Source: an uncultured Eubacteriales bacterium
Lineage (GTDB): Bacteria; Bacillota; Clostridia; Oscillospirales; CAG-272
Assembly (NCBI GenBank): GCA_900554225.1
Contig: USGH01000126.1
Span: 1-7,385 of the forward strand
Length of the DNA stretch: 7,385 nt
Direction: 5' to 3'
The translations under genes were made by a program, and so were the position numbers. Of this stretch, positions 6,532-7,385 are shown in pieces. A model generated the notes under the pieces. It made no database searches. It had not been told where the DNA came from and worked only from the letters and a program-made list of their open reading frames with translations. The stretch's first letter is position 1. The number at the start of each line of letters is the position of its first letter.

Positions 6532-6579
6532 ATCCGTCCGCGCACAGATTGTCCTGCGAAAACGGATGCAGTTTCTACA
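6532..6579. repeat. Possible partial third copy of the repeat, hairpin-forming
   Basis: ATCCGT (6532-6537) pairs with ACGGAT (6562-6567), and an inner CGCA/TGCG stem adds four pairs. The right arm continues as GGATGCAGTTTCTACAT, resembling copy B's GGATGCAG plus TTCCTACAT with four bases removed. The match is short and may be coincidental. Confidence 0.3.
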
Positions 6580-6642
6580 TGTGTGTACCCGATCCCACGT
6601 CAGGCGGCAGGGGATACGTACACATAGTACAATATACAATAT

Positions 6643-6671
6643 ATTATAGCTTTTTTGCCGTACAAAGTCAA
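6643..6671 (-). promoter_or_regulatory. Near-consensus SigA promoter pointing towards rny
   Basis: The minus strand reads TTGACT (6666-6671), a 17-base spacer and TATAAT (6643-6648). The start would fall near 6636, inside the tandem heptamer TACAATA-TACAATA (6628-6641). It is divergent from the permease promoter. Confidence 0.75.
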
Positions 6672-6828
6672 GGTATTATACGAAAATAACGTACTGCGGC
6701 GGGGGATTTTTGCACCATTTTTTATGCCGCTGCCGATCGTATGCAAAATTGACGGGAATCGACTGCCGCCGCGAGAGGTAAAAACTGGACAAAAGCCGCG
6801 ACAGGATCGAGAAAATCCGTGCAGTCCG

Positions 6829-6857
6829 TTGACAGGAGCGGCAGCGCGTGGTATAAT
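6829..6857 (+). promoter_or_regulatory. Consensus SigA promoter of the TauE/SafE-family gene
   Basis: TTGACA (6829-6834), a 17-base spacer and TATAAT (6852-6857), with a TGG extension just before the -10. All twelve hexamer bases match consensus. The start near 6864 leaves a leader of about 32 bases. Confidence 0.92.
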
Positions 6858-6895
6858 CACTGCATACTTATTATGTCTATAAGGAGTTACTTATA

Positions 6896-7315
6896 ATGAA
6901 GGTCTTTTTTATTTGCCTCGCCGTTGGATTTCTGGCGCAGCTCATCGACGGAACGCTTGGCATGGCGTATGGGGTAAGCTGTTCGACGTTCCTGCGCACG
7001 TTCGGGGTATCCTCTGCGGTATCCTCCGCCTGTACGCACGCCGCCGAGATTTTCACGACCCTCGCCTCCGGCATCTCCCATCTGTCGATGAAAAACGTCT
7101 CCCGTGCACTGTTTGTCCGTCTGGCGATTCCGGGTGTGATCGGCGGTGTGTTTGGCGCGTACATTCTCACGTCCTTTGACGATCGGGTGATCGCACCGTT
7201 TATCAGCGCGTATCTGGTGGTGATGGGACTGGTGATTTTCCTGAAGATGTTCCGCAAAAAGGGCGAGACGGTGGAAAAAAAGGTGGGCGCGTGGGTCTGC
7301 CCGCAATCCGTCTAA
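6896..7315 (+). CDS. TauE/SafE-family membrane permease, N-terminal half
   Basis: The family comprises inner-membrane exporters of sulfite, sulfoacetate and related small anions; the substrate here is not known. The 139 residues before the first in-frame stop cover the first half of a normal protein of about 250-300 residues. They contain the conserved GFLAQLIDGTLGMAYGV (11-27), THAAEIFTTLASGISH (47-62) and LAIPGVIGGVFGAYI (76-90). Predicted membrane segments are at about 1-27, 36-57, 71-91 and 98-117. AAGGAG (6881-6886) precedes the ATG by 9 bases. The TAA at 7313 falls where the family continues with a glycine-rich GGGGWGP motif, and WGP reappears in the same frame at 7349-7357. The truncation is therefore probably a sequence error near the contig end, though a real nonsense mutation is possible. 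Confidence 0.88.
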   Translation: MKVFFICLAVGFLAQLIDGTLGMAYGVSCSTFLRTFGVSSAVSSACTHAAEIFTTLASGISHLSMKNVSRALFVRLAIPGVIGGVFGAYILTSFDDRVIAPFISAYLVVMGLVIFLKMFRKKGETVEKKVGAWVCPQSV

Positions 7316-7385
7316 AGCGGGACGAGCTATTACATGCGCGTCGCGCGATGGGGGCCTGACTTAACCTCCCAACAGCGTCCAAATG
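7316..7385 (+). other. Corrupted continuation of the permease gene at the contig end
   Basis: In the same frame as the permease, exactly 15 codons separate Pro (7301-7303) from Trp-Gly-Pro (7349-7357), the usual spacing in the family between the Pro of PLGL and the WGP of GGGGWGP. The intervening codons do not encode the expected glycine-rich residues. This looks like an unreliable tail rather than untranslated sequence. Confidence 0.5.

Larger units (their letters stand above)
6269..6636 (-). promoter_or_regulatory. Predicted long structured 5' leader of rny
   Basis: The only strong minus-strand promoter upstream of rny is at 6643-6671, which gives a leader of about 370 bases with no gene in it. 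It contains repeat copy B (a two-stem hairpin), a second hairpin at 6532-6567, and a CCCC/GGGG hairpin near 6325-6340. No convincing intrinsic terminator interrupts it on the minus strand. I recognise no known riboswitch class. Whether the transcript really runs through to rny is inference. Confidence 0.45.

Noticed and set aside
6600..6860. An 86-codon minus-strand frame between rny and the permease
   Set aside because: It spans the divergent promoter region, including the minus-strand promoter itself, and has no ribosome binding site.
1..7385. CRISPR array, tRNA or rRNA gene, transposase or phage genes
   Set aside because: No regularly spaced repeats, no cloverleaf or rRNA-like segments and no transposase or phage motifs were seen on either strand.

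Overview
The window looks like a complete short contig from a member of the Bacillota, most likely a Clostridia-type gut or rumen anaerobe. Reasons: it carries RNase Y (rny), several consensus SigA promoters with TGn extended -10 elements, strong AGGAGG-type ribosome binding sites, U-tract terminators and moderately high G+C coding sequence. The lineage is inferred from style and gene content, not from a marker search. Both ends are truncated: the left end cuts a gene, and the right end runs into a stretch that appears corrupted.

Layout from left to right. (1) A minus-strand gene for a large right-handed beta-helix protein fills 1-1654. It is open at the contig edge and has its own promoter. 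(2) A two-tier terminator hairpin separates it from a minus-strand membrane glycosyltransferase family 2 gene (1856-3127), whose leader contains a possible 10-residue upstream ORF. (3) A terminator separates that from a minus-strand Crp/Fnr-family regulator (3351-3944), with an extended -10 promoter lying inside an inverted repeat. (4) About 450 bases follow with no convincing gene (4021-4470); they hold a C10 tract and a terminator-like hairpin. (5) rny (4718-6268, minus) has a long 3' tail ending in a strong terminator and a roughly 370-base 5' leader driven by a near-consensus promoter. (6) A divergent plus-strand TauE/SafE-family permease gene (6896 onward) has a perfect TTGACA-17-TATAAT promoter.

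Each complete minus-strand gene reads as a single-gene transcription unit with its own promoter and terminator, so no operon is evident. Functional links are loose: carbohydrate processing (beta-helix protein), surface polysaccharide or glycolipid synthesis (glycosyltransferase), small-molecule-responsive transcription control (Crp-type protein), mRNA decay (RNase Y) and anion export (TauE).

The points most worth a second look are: the beta-helix protein's C-terminal region, which resembles the domain that precedes acetyl-xylan-esterase modules and suggests a cut-off fusion enzyme; a hairpin-forming repeat present in the same orientation on both sides of rny, one copy in its 5' leader and one in its 3' tail; the inverted repeat over the crp-type promoter; and the permease's stop codon, which is probably an assembly or sequencing artefact at the contig end.
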